From: Cylindrotheca closterium
Lineage: Eukaryota > Bacillariophyta > Bacillariophyceae > Bacillariales > Bacillariaceae
Direction of reading: 5' to 3'
Assembly: GCA_933822405.4 (NCBI GenBank)
Contig: CAKOGP040001001.1
Span: 250,636 to 314,635 of the forward strand
Length of the DNA: 64,000 nucleotides
The notes under the pieces were generated by a model. That model did not search any database. It had not been told where the DNA came from and saw nothing but the letters and a program-made list of their open reading frames with translations. The translations under genes were made by a program, and so were the position numbers. Each line of letters starts with the position of its first letter. Position 1 is the first letter of the stretch. Positions 27,995 to 37,760 of this stretch are shown one piece after another.

Positions 27995-28954
27995 CTAGAA
28001 TTCAAGGCTGGCTAACGATTCGGCTAACGATTCTCGAATCGAATCCCTTCGCTCCATGCTCTTAACCTTCTGCTTTTTGATCACACCCCGTACCGAAGGT
28101 CGTTTCCGGTGTGCTGCACTTAGGGTCAGCGACTTGGATACATCAATTGGTGCTGGAGGAGGACGTCTCGAGCCTGGTGAGAGGGAATGCGCCTCTTTGG
28201 TCAGAAGGCGAAACTCTTTCTCGCAGTTCTCTCCACAAAGTTCATTATATACCCGCTTGGGAGATGGATAATCATCGTCGTCTGTCTTGGAAGTCTGTGT
28301 TGGAGTTTTTGGAACTGGTGGGTTTGGAATGTACCTTCTTCGTGATGGTGATTCCATCTTCTCTCCTTTTAGGGTTCTTATTTTTCTTGGAGTAATCGGA
28401 GACGGTTCACCAAAGGAGCGTTCACTTGCGTCTTGATCAGCCGTATCATTTAGGCTGATATTCTGGTCTTCTTCTTCAATCATCGAGACAGAATTCTTGG
28501 CAGTTCCAGTAGGAGACAACCAGACGTCGTTTTCGTCATCAGAATCGTCTATCGGCGAACTGGAGACGGCACCAGCATTGAAACTCCATCGCGCTTTAGC
28601 TTCAGTTTTCAAATCTTCTTCATCCTCTTCCGCTTCGTATGGGCGAGCACCACCAATGAAACTTTCGTTTCCATCCTCGAGATTGTCTGGAGACGAACTG
28701 GAAACAGCACCAGCATTGAAACTCCATCGAGCTTCAGCTTTCACATCTCCATCATCATCCTCTTCCGGTTCGTATGGGAGAGCACCAGCATTGAAACTCC
28801 AGCGCGCTTGAACCACTTCGTCATGATCCTCAACACGTACGCCTTTCTGCCAGTTGCCGCCGGTTTTACTCCATCTAGATCTAGGCCGTCGTTCTTCTTT
28901 GCTACTACTTCCCACGGTGTGGGTTGATACATCTTCTTCGTTTGAGTCTCGCAT
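27995..28954 (-). CDS. A-R-W-S-F-N-A-G-A repeat protein, related fourth family member
   Basis: 319 residues from the ATG at 28954; the open frame further upstream begins with GTG. Three copies of A-R-W-S-F-N-A-G-A, each followed by an acidic Asp/Glu stretch, lie at about residues 47-150. They match the single A-K-W-T-(F/Y)-(N/D)-x-G motif of the three genes to the left. The C-terminal half is basic and Ser/Pro-rich (S-P-S-R-R-R-Y-I-P-N-P-P-V-P-K-T-P) and ends with S-M-E-R-R-D-S-I-R-E-S-L-A-E-S-L. No membrane segment or signal peptide. It looks intrinsically disordered with short linear motifs. Function unknown. Confidence 0.75.
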   Translation of the reverse strand: MRDSNEEDVSTHTVGSSSKEERRPRSRWSKTGGNWQKGVRVEDHDEVVQARWSFNAGALPYEPEEDDDGDVKAEARWSFNAGAVSSSSPDNLEDGNESFIGGARPYEAEEDEEDLKTEAKARWSFNAGAVSSSPIDDSDDENDVWLSPTGTAKNSVSMIEEEDQNISLNDTADQDASERSFGEPSPITPRKIRTLKGEKMESPSRRRYIPNPPVPKTPTQTSKTDDDDYPSPKRVYNELCGENCEKEFRLLTKEAHSLSPGSRRPPPAPIDVSKSLTLSAAHRKRPSVRGVIKKQKVKSMERRDSIRESLAESLASLEF

Positions 28955-30956
28955 CGTTCCGTTTGTATTGGAAACCTTTTCTGGCAACCAAAATGGTATT
29001 GTCCTGTTGTTCTGTGTTGAATGTGACACATGACACAAAGCAAGATTGAAAATAGCGCTGCTGGGCGAAAAAAATCGCACTTATGTAAGTTTGGAAGATT
29101 TCTATTACCAACGTAAAGGACGACGTGCTCGACAAGGGCATATGTATTAATAATTCTAAAATAAAACGGAGATCAAACGTGTGGATGGATGTTACCACCC
29201 ACCATACGCATGCATAATATACGGCCGGTAATCTACATTTTCAATTCAATACTGTTGTAGTTTCGTACCGGTACCGTTACCGGTACAACCAATCTTCATC
29301 AATAAAATCTCTAATGAAGGACAACATACAGCACCAAATATTATGGATGCACGAATCAGGTACTGTGCAGTAAGATTCTCGTCCAAGCGCATAAAAATCT
29401 CATGACCTGCAGCCAAGAACAACGAGCTACTACTAGAGTAGTAGTAGATACTGCTATGAGGATATCCTACAGTAGTATTTCGATCTCACATACAGTTTTC
29501 TGCCTCAAAAAGTCTTCGGTGAATTCGTCGCCCTCGTTATTATAGAAGAGTATTCAGCAAGTATAATACCAGGGTACCTATTTACTCGTTCGTACCCACC
29601 GGTACAGTACAGTACGCATTCTTTGGTCAATGATACGGACGAGGACGTACACGTGTATCGTACCGTACATCTCGTCCTCGTTTACGGTGACCGAAGGCAA
29701 CTAAAGTCAAATCAAAAGATGAGAACGAATGCCTTCAATCTCGACGTTGGGATCATGATTTTTCCTGATTCGATGTACTCATTGTCAATTGGATTCTTGT
29801 ATCTATCGAAAGCGCTCGAAGTTCCATTGTTCACTCGAATAAGATTGGGGTTCACGAAATCCACAAGCTGATCCAATAATAGTCCTACAATCGACAACGC
29901 ACGCAACTCCCACCAATACCTCGAGGCTACAAAACAAATGACTGCCGTGTATCTGTTCGCCGCGACAATGGCCACAGGACACGAACTCTTTCACTCTTCT
30001 TTACCAGAGTCATTCTGGTATTCGTGTCGTTTTCTTTCCCGAACACTGCAACGACTGCCTTCCAGGCTAAAATGGAGACCGCAAGTGGGGACTTTTGGGT
30101 TCGGATCGCGAGAGGCCTGCTGGCTGCTGGTCAAGTGTATGTCACTGTCTATCTAATCTTGGGAAACATGATATTCGTCAGGCCACTACAGGTGCCTACA
30201 ACAAGACCCATGGAAAAATGTGCTGCAAACTGTCGAATTCCAATAGAAAGGGAAAATGGACAAGTGTCGATTCATCGGGTTAGCTGTATCTCAAATGAAT
30301 CAATCCCAAAGTTTCACTTTTGCACTGGAGCAATCTGATGGGATTCAAAGCCACGCTGAGGTTTCCAATGATCTACAGCAGACATCCGATAAGAATTCAA
30401 ATGGTGCAAGACTATATCTGAGTGCCAGTCATACAAGGAAGTCTGATTGATCTGATATCAATGAAGTAACTTGGGGTCTGTGCGTGGGGCTTTCCACATC
30501 TGTGTGGGTGTAACTGGACACACGACTGCAGGTAGTACATGCAAAGAGAGAATTAATCACCACAAACTACCACAGGGCATGTTGTGGCGATAGATATAGA
30601 GTCCGCAAGAAGATCCCCGTGCCCAAAGCATAATTAAAACTAGAACTACTGTACTGTAGCACCTCACTCTCGACAGAAGGGAGAGCAACGTTTCCGAGAT
30701 TGGTAATGGGAGGATTGTATCGGGGATTTTACCTACCGTACAGTAAAGCAGGACATTAAATTGCTTCAAGTCGAGTAGGTCGTTTCCGCTCAAAAGCCGA
30801 CGAAAACTGTGAATACCGCGTGGAACAGAATTCTCAACCAAAAAAATCTTCGCGTTACATGCAACAGTAGACGAGCGACAGCAATGTTGTAGTGGATAGT
30901 GTATAGTGGATAGTGGAGAGTGGATAGTGGCAAGGGCGACAAATGTGCATGAAGTA
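28955..30956. other. 2-kb intergenic region
   Basis: No supported gene. It contains taccggtaccgttaccggtac (about 29266-29287) and another accggtac near 29600. The last ~60 bp (30890-30925) are a short tandem of gtggatagtg(t/g)atagtggagag type. Short open frames at 29712-29975 and 30024-30338 lack an ATG start or family resemblance. Confidence 0.5.
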
Positions 30957-30957
30957 A
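30949..30957 (+). promoter_or_regulatory. Two-codon upstream ORF overlapping the ATPase start
   Basis: The sequence atg-aag-taa ends on the A of the main ATG (taATG at 30955-30959). The same arrangement is present at the inverted copy (56710-56718). Overlapping stop-start signals of this kind can lower or couple translation, but no effect can be shown from the sequence. Confidence 0.5.
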
Positions 30958-33900
30958 TGACCGTATCAATACCAGAAGAAGATGAGATTCCCTTGAACGA
31001 CGTCGACGGAGATGGTGTATCAAAAGTGCTTTCACTTGTTCATAGTAATGATGACCTGTTGTCTGTGTTCTCGGACGAAGATGCTTTACTTTCCCTTGCG
31101 CCCAATGCCATTGAAGTCAGCAGCTATGGTGGCAGTCAAAGAAGTGACAGGCATACCGGTACCATTGACATATCCGATCAGTCCATCAAGTCGTCAGAGC
31201 TGAGAGAGCAAACAAGCAAAATCAGATTTGATGGCGATGTATCGTCAAAACATTTCGCTATAAAGCTTGATTTTGATTCGATTGGGTTGGTCGGCAGACA
31301 GAATCAAATATCGACGTTGATATCCTGCTTTGATCGACTCTGTAAAGACAAGGCCTCAAACTCGCCAAACGACGACCGCAACCAAAAGGAAATGGTGTTT
31401 GTTTCGGGGGAAAGTGGATGTGGAAAAACAAGAACTGTGAAGACACTTGAAAGTCGCATGCTGGAGACCAAGACTGGTCTATTTGTCGAGGGAAAGTTTG
31501 ATTTGAACACAGTCGACGAACCATATTCGGGTATTGCCAAAGCAATCGCTGCGATCTGCGAGAAGATCCTTAATGGTGATAAAAGTCATGCGAAGGATAT
31601 TCGGGACAAGATATCGAATGCACTACATGACGAGGAAGTTCAACTGCTAGTCCACCTCGTACCGGCTCTGTCCGATATTATTTCAGCTGATGCAATAGGG
31701 GCCACTGTCGGCGTAGACATTGACGATTTAGAAAGCGGCATAGAGAGGCTAAAACGCACTTTTCGGCTGTTGCTTCGCACTTTCTGTGAACATTTTGCCC
31801 CGATGGTTCTTTTTCTTGACGATTTGCAATGGGCGGATGTTTCATCGATACAAATGATCGATTACCTGATATCCGATACTGAAAATGAAAACTCCCTAAT
31901 GATCATCGGATCGTACAGGTCCGATGAAGTTGACGAAAACAGTTTATTGCACAACAAGATCCTTGCATTGCGAGATAAGAGTGTAACGTATAACTTCCAT
32001 GTAACGGAAGTGGACATTCCTTTGTTTGATATCGATGATATAATGACAACGATCAAGTCCGTGTTTTTATCGGTAAAAGAGGACGACAGCAGAGCACTGG
32101 GGGGACTGTGTCTGAAGCGAACGTTGGGGAATCCATACTTCGTCTTGGAGTTCTTGAAGACGTTATATCATGAGGGACTGGTTAGTTACAACACTGTCAC
32201 TAACATGTGGACTTGGAACCTTACCAATATTGAAGATGCAGCCATGTCGACGGCGAACGTTGTAGTATTGCTCCAGGATCGAATGAAACGGTTGTCGAAG
32301 TATGCACAAATGTTCCTAAGGTGCGCTGCATATCTAGGATCAACCTTCAGGAATACCACGCTAGAACTTATTTGGAAGAGTCACAATATGCCAATGACAG
32401 TAGCTGATAAGCCCGTTTTGCCGTTGCTGATGGGAATGGCAGTGAAAGATAGTTTCATTGAAGAATGCGGATCTGACAAGTATAGATGGGTGCACGACAA
32501 AGTGCAAGAAGCAGCTTTTTCTCTTATCCTAGATGTCAAGGTGTCCCAGTTTGACATTGGACGGATTTTGTTCTATTATCTAGAGCCCAGTCAGCTGGAG
32601 CAAGATCTGTTCGCTGTGGTTGATTTGATCAATAATGGGAACAAAGAGAAAAGTTCAGAGTTTGCGCATGCGAACTTGCAAGCTGCCGAGAAGGCGTTGG
32701 GTCTTTCAGCCTTTTCAGCTGCGGCCAAATATGCAACGCATGGGATCGATCAACTCAACGACAACCGATGGTCACAAAATCGTCCAATGACACTCAGGCT
32801 TTACACGATTGGCGCGGAAATGGAACGCCTGTTGGGGAATGTGACAGCCGCTGAGCGCTATCGCTGTGAAGTTCTTAGCCGGACGGACCTGGACATCATG
32901 GAATCTCTTCCTTTGAAACTGGCAACAGCTAGTAATTTGTCATCGGTCGAGCTAAAGTTTGATGAAGCTGTCGCCTATTGCTTGGACGTGCTGAAAGAGT
33001 TGGGATGCAGAGTGTTCATTTCACGAAAGATTTTGAAAGCACAAGCTGTCATGTCTTTGTTTCGAACGATACGGCGGGTGAAGAAATTACCTAGTGATCA
33101 TTTTGACCATGCCAAGATGATGGAAAACGAGAGACAACTGGGCATTGCGAAATTAATAACAAGGGCTGGAGTCTCGGCTTATCTCTCTGGCGATATCATG
33201 ATATCCGTGATATGTGCCTGCAAGCTAGTTGAAGGCTCTCTTCAACATGGTCTCAATGAGGCCTCTGCATCAAGTCTTTCAGGCCTAGCAACCATGACTA
33301 TTATTGTGCTGCAGGACTTCAAAACAGCCACCAAATTCAACGAAATGGCCCTCAGTCTACTGAAGAAACACCGTCAAATGCACAATGGCGAGACTTTGTT
33401 GAATGCGTACACACATGGTCACGTATGGGTTAAGCCAGTGGATTCTTGTCTTCCTGCTATTTGGGATGGGTACCGATGTTCGATTCGATCTGGTGACAGT
33501 GAGTTTGCAAGTTGGAATCTCTCCTTACACCAGATTCTCCTACCATTCTATTTTGGCAAACCCCTACCCCAAATCCTTGCCAGATGCCCATCTGTGATGC
33601 GTCAATTCGAAGACGGAGCTCAATCGCAACAAATACTGATTCACAAGGTCATATGGCAAACAATGGCAAATCTACATGACTCTTCATGCCGAGAACCATG
33701 GAAATTGGAGGGAGAAATCTTCCATGAAAACGACGATATTGAAAAAGATAACATTCACGCTGGAACGGTGCTTCTAGCTCAAGGCGAACTACTTCTATTT
33801 CATGGCGACTGCCGTACCGCAGCTGACATGGCACTGGAGAATGGGGATGCATATCAAAAGCTGGTACCAGCAAACTTTGCCAACATGTTCGAAGCGTTTC

Positions 33901-34310
33901 ATCGAGCGCTTGCATCATATGCAATGGCTCTTCGAACAAGGAAGAAGAAATACAAGAAAGAGGCGAAACGGGTACGACGGATGCTGACAAAGTGGGTATT
34001 GGCAATAGAAAATCCGGAGTTCAACTACTTCAAAACTGTGCTCGACGCGGAACAGTTTGCGGTGGAGAAGAAACACGACAAAGCAGAAAAGCATTACGAT
34101 GAAGCAATCAAATCAGCAACAATCCGGGGCCACCTACACTATACAGCTTTGTTTCATGAGCGCTACTCCGAGTATCTCTTGGTTGAGCTTTCAAATCTGG
34201 GGAAATCCAACGAGGAACTAAGGAAAGCCATAGACTGCTACAAAGCATGGGGTGCGGATGGCAAAGTCAAAGCACTGGAATCCAAATTGGCTCTTCGAGA
34301 CGGGCAATAG
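30957..34310 (+). CDS. STAND-class ATPase (COG3899/AAA_16) with TPR-like C-terminal half, copy 1
   Basis: 1117 residues from the ATG at 30957; the 17 upstream codons start with GTG. After an acidic N-terminus of ~105 residues comes G-L-V-G-R-Q-N-Q, the AAA_16 entry motif. Walker A G-E-S-G-C-G-K-T is at 151-158, then V-E-G-K-F-D and P-Y-S-G-I-A-K-A-I. Walker B is L-F-L-D-D-L-Q-W-A-D (about 285-294), followed by I-G-S-Y-R-S-D-E-V. These are hallmarks of the predicted ATPases attached to bacterial multidomain kinases and to soluble adenylyl cyclases. The C-terminal ~550 residues are helical repeats resembling TPRs (A-E-K-H-Y-D-E-A-I-K-S-A). No cyclase or kinase domain is attached. Inferred role: nucleotide-regulated signalling scaffold. 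A second intact copy lies inverted at 53363-56710. Confidence 0.85.
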   Translation: MTVSIPEEDEIPLNDVDGDGVSKVLSLVHSNDDLLSVFSDEDALLSLAPNAIEVSSYGGSQRSDRHTGTIDISDQSIKSSELREQTSKIRFDGDVSSKHFAIKLDFDSIGLVGRQNQISTLISCFDRLCKDKASNSPNDDRNQKEMVFVSGESGCGKTRTVKTLESRMLETKTGLFVEGKFDLNTVDEPYSGIAKAIAAICEKILNGDKSHAKDIRDKISNALHDEEVQLLVHLVPALSDIISADAIGATVGVDIDDLESGIERLKRTFRLLLRTFCEHFAPMVLFLDDLQWADVSSIQMIDYLISDTENENSLMIIGSYRSDEVDENSLLHNKILALRDKSVTYNFHVTEVDIPLFDIDDIMTTIKSVFLSVKEDDSRALGGLCLKRTLGNPYFVLEFLKTLYHEGLVSYNTVTNMWTWNLTNIEDAAMSTANVVVLLQDRMKRLSKYAQMFLRCAAYLGSTFRNTTLELIWKSHNMPMTVADKPVLPLLMGMAVKDSFIEECGSDKYRWVHDKVQEAAFSLILDVKVSQFDIGRILFYYLEPSQLEQDLFAVVDLINNGNKEKSSEFAHANLQAAEKALGLSAFSAAAKYATHGIDQLNDNRWSQNRPMTLRLYTIGAEMERLLGNVTAAERYRCEVLSRTDLDIMESLPLKLATASNLSSVELKFDEAVAYCLDVLKELGCRVFISRKILKAQAVMSLFRTIRRVKKLPSDHFDHAKMMENERQLGIAKLITRAGVSAYLSGDIMISVICACKLVEGSLQHGLNEASASSLSGLATMTIIVLQDFKTATKFNEMALSLLKKHRQMHNGETLLNAYTHGHVWVKPVDSCLPAIWDGYRCSIRSGDSEFASWNLSLHQILLPFYFGKPLPQILARCPSVMRQFEDGAQSQQILIHKVIWQTMANLHDSSCREPWKLEGEIFHENDDIEKDNIHAGTVLLAQGELLLFHGDCRTAADMALENGDAYQKLVPANFANMFEAFHRALASYAMALRTRKKKYKKEAKRVRRMLTKWVLAIENPEFNYFKTVLDAEQFAVEKKHDKAEKHYDEAIKSATIRGHLHYTALFHERYSEYLLVELSNLGKSNEELRKAIDCYKAWGADGKVKALESKLALRDGQ

Positions 34311-35571
34311 AGACAACAATTACCTTTTGGGCTGACCCACAGCTGAAATGTGCCCCGCAATAAATCAACAAAAAAGAATCAGACTCAGAAAATGCCCTAT
34401 CGCCGGTACATCAAAGGATGGATTGGGTACCTGCAGTATCGATCGCATTTCAATGAGCGGTATACTGGATAGTGGTCAAAGCAACCGCCACTACAGGCGA
34501 AATGGAGCAACAGAGACGAAAGGCAATAGAGTGGTTCAGTACCTCCATGGAAGCATCCAGATTCGGACTCCGCACATCTTCCACTAAAAAGCCTTGCGAT
34601 GACAACGGGTCGGATTATTGACATGCCACTGATGGTTTAGGGTCAATGTTATGGGCTTTTCATGCTGTCATTGCCGCCAAAAAAATATAAACCGACAACT
34701 AACTGGCATTTAAAAAATATGAACAGGATTCAGCGTCTGTGAATTTCAAAGTGTGTGCCGACTCAAATTATACTTATATCTAGTAATTTGCTAAGATGTA
34801 TTTTTAAGAACGGGTGTTTTACCAGAAGTCAATTTAAAAGTAGGTCCTGGTCATGGTAATCTAATATGACCAAATATTGGGCCCTTAAATTGGAAGTACG
34901 CCAATGGTAGTTGGCTAGTTTCAGAAGCTAAGATGTATGACCAGAGGTTTGACCGCCAAGGTAGATCAGGAAGTACAGTATGTTGCAATCTTGGTAATTT
35001 AGGACTAGACTTTGAGGTTGGGCAATGGGTGGTATCCAAGCTTCATACTAGTCAGTACTCAAAATATGGTTGGTTGGTCGGCTAGAACACTGGGGCGATC
35101 TCTACTTAGTAGAACAAGACGAGTCAACGGGCACCACGCACAACGGCACTGGAAGACTAGGCTAATGTTGCTTTCATGCATGTCAGGTAGTACGAGTAGG
35201 AAAGGAGGGAAAAGGTGCAGGGCCAGAACATAAAATCATCATGGATAACATAGGAAAGCACCTCAAGATGCTTCAAATTTTTAAGAAGGAACCTCATGTA
35301 CAGTAACTATATACAGCAGATGCGGGTCCAATACAGATGCTTTTTGGCCTGGAGACAGGCAGACGTGAACCAACACAGTTATCATAGTTATAAACACCGT
35401 GTTTCTAACTGTTACAACCACTTCTGTAGTGTACGTTTCCGGGAATTGATTTCCCAAGTCAAACGGTTTTTGCGCCAGTCTACATGAGCTGCGAGTTTTG
35501 CGTGGTTTTCTTACGGCGCGACTCGCGGACATCATAAAACTTTCTGGAATCGGTATATAATATATTGTATA
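34311..35571. other. Intergenic with an ATPase 3'-end remnant
   Basis: The segment about 34410-34560 (tacctgcagtatcgatcgcatttcaatgagcg...) resembles the 3' end of the ATPase family, in particular 37198-37240 of the decayed copy. A related segment lies downstream of the inverted copy, near 53215-53265. The remainder (34600-35571) shows no gene. Confidence 0.5.
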
Positions 35572-37348
35572 CAATACAGTCGACGAACCATACTCGGGTA
35601 TTGCCAAAGCAATCGCAGCGATATGTGAGAAGGTCATTAATGGTGACAAACGTCATGCGACGGATATTCGGGACAGGATATCGAATGCAAACTCCCTAAT
35701 GATCATCGGATCGTACCGGTCAGATGAAGTTGATGAAAACAGTTTACTGCACAACAAGATCCTTGCATTGCGAGATAAGAGTTCCACGTATAAATTTCAT
35801 ATAAGGGAAGTGGACATTCCTTTGTTTGATATCGATGAGATAATGTCAACGATCAAGGTCGTCTTTTTATCGGTAAAAGAAGACAAAAGCAGAGCACTGG
35901 GGGGACTGTGTGCCGCGTATCTGGGATCAACTTTCACGAAGTTTCATTGAAGAATGTGGATCCAACAAGTATAGATGGACTCACGACAATGTGCAAGAAG
36001 CCGCCTTTTCTCTTTTGGAACGTTTCAAAGTATCCCGGTTTGATATTGGACGGGTTCTGTTTTATTCATTGGAGTCCAGTCAGCTTGAGCTCGATCTGTG
36101 TTTGCTGTTGTTGATTTGATAAATAATGGGGACACAGAGAAAAGTTCAGAGTTCGGGCTGGCAAACTTGGATGCAGCCAGAAAGGCGCTCGGCCTTTCAG
36201 CATTTCAATCTGCATCTAGAAACTGTTCCCGTGGAATTGATCTCCTTAAGGATACTGACTGGTCAGCGAATCGTCAGCTTAAGCTTCATCTTCATTCAGT
36301 AGGTACAGATTCGGAACTGGTTATCGGGAATGTGGAGACAGCGGAAAGATACATGGAAGAAGTTTTTTCCTCGTGGCCATACGACGATAGAAACGTTTTC
36401 TTTGATGATGGCAAAGGTGACGGCGATAGCTATGACTCTTCGATTTGAAGATGCGGTTGACTACTGCCACAGGGCACTGCAACGGCTCGATCATAAAGGG
36501 ACTTTAAATCGACGTTTGGCACCCTTTAAAGCGATATATAATTTGATGACGATCGTGAAGAAGTTCAGGAGAGTACTTCCACAAGCATATCGGGGTCATC
36601 ACGGACCCGAGACAAAAGGGTATAGTTGCTTTGATTGCATCGTTAAATTATGTTGCGTACAGTGCCGGCGATAGTATGCTAGCTATCCTTGCGGCTGAAG
36701 TATGGCTTGAGCGATTATTCAAGAGAGAGCCTTGCTACAATAGGCGCGGCTGTTATGATCATGAAGCAACATTACAAAACAGTGCCTAGGGTGGAAGGCG
36801 AAGTCCTGGATCCAAGAGTGCACAAACTGTCTGAAATTCAGCACTTCGCTTCGCGGAAGCGTCCTGCTTCTCCTGTTCTCGGACTACAAGGCTGCTGCTC
36901 AGCATGCCATCGAGAATGGGGATTACTATTCCAAGTCCACTCCTGGAGTTGCCACCAATATGGGCGAAACTTTAACGATTGCGTTGTATGCCGAAACACG
37001 CCAGACCAAAAACAAAAAGTTCAAGAAAGCTGCAATCAACGTGCAAAAAAAGAATTGTCGCATGGGAAAAGGCCGGCAATCCCAATGTGAAGCACTTTAT
37101 GCTGGCATTGGACGCTGAATCTGCTGCGCTTAGCAACAAAGTCGAGGTGACCAAGGCTAAATATCAGGAAGCAATCGCCGTCGCATTGAAGGTTGGATAC
37201 CTGCAGTACGAAGCACTTTTCAATGAGCGCTATGCGAATTATTTGCCAGAACATCCATCGTCGGCGGAACGAGGCAATTGAGGCAATTGAGGCATACAGA
37301 CGATGGGGCGCCCATGCAAAGGTTACGGATATGGTGGGTAAATTGTGA
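35572..37348 (+). pseudogene. Decayed copy of the STAND ATPase gene
   Basis: Homology begins abruptly at about 35572 (cagtcgacgaaccatactcggg), inside the ATPase coding sequence, so the start and Walker A region are missing. A deletion joins the block ending gatatcgaatgca to aactccctaatgatc (near 35690), removing the Walker B region. Further deletions follow near 35912 and 35938. The later part carries frameshifts and stops, with only partial frames such as 35699-35950 and 36098-36448. Family resemblance fades out near 37348 (gatatggtgggtaaattgtg). Small shared variants, for example aatacagtcgacgaaccatactcggg and ggtgacaaacgtcatgcgac, match the inverted copy at 53363-56710 better than the adjacent one. 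Confidence 0.85.
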
Positions 37349-37760
37349 AGATAGTGCATTCTACAGGGGTGCGAACATTCTCGAGAATGTGAGCAACAAG
37401 TCACAATCTTGCGAAATCGAATCACACGTTTTTCATTGGTTACAAAAAACTTCATTTTCTTGTTTGCGACACCCAAAAATCATGACATTCTCGATTTTCA
37501 GTGCCTGCCGGATAATTTTACTATGTGTCATTAAGTACGCGTGTACTGTATGCACTATTCAAAGGTCATTTTTGCTCACGCAACGCGAGACTTCCACTTC
37601 TGAACTGACGCACCTTCCAACTAGTACGTATGATACCCCCGAGTATGATGGACATCATAAAAGCGCTCCGGTCATCGCGAGACTTCCAAGCTGACACTTT
37701 CGAATTCACAAAATCGCGAGGGTATTCGAATTCACAAAATTATCAAGATTATTTTCCGCA
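37349..37760. other. Upstream region of the cyclase gene
   Basis: About 400 bp between the decayed ATPase and the cyclase start. It contains ttcgaattcacaaaat twice (about 37699 and 37725, 26 bp apart) within 60 bp of the cyclase ATG, and tcgcgagacttcca twice (about 37581 and 37676). No gene seen. Confidence 0.55.

Noticed and set aside
29712..29975. Minus-strand frame of 87 codons with plausible composition
   Set aside because: Starts with GTG, no ATG, no neighbouring exon found. Could be a remnant but cannot be supported.
30024..30338. Plus-strand frame including a hydrophobic stretch (L-L-A-A-G-Q-V-Y-V-T-V-Y-L-I-L-G-N)
   Set aside because: Overlapping frames on the same strand are equally open and no family features are visible.
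30906..30956. N-terminal extension of ATPase copy 1
   Set aside because: It opens with GTG, lies in a short tandem repeat and is not shared with copy 2. The ATG at 30957 is common to both.
34397..34624. 75-codon minus-strand frame
   Set aside because: It is antisense to a remnant of the ATPase 3' end. The similarity of its translation to a frame near 53.2 kb is explained by the duplicated DNA.
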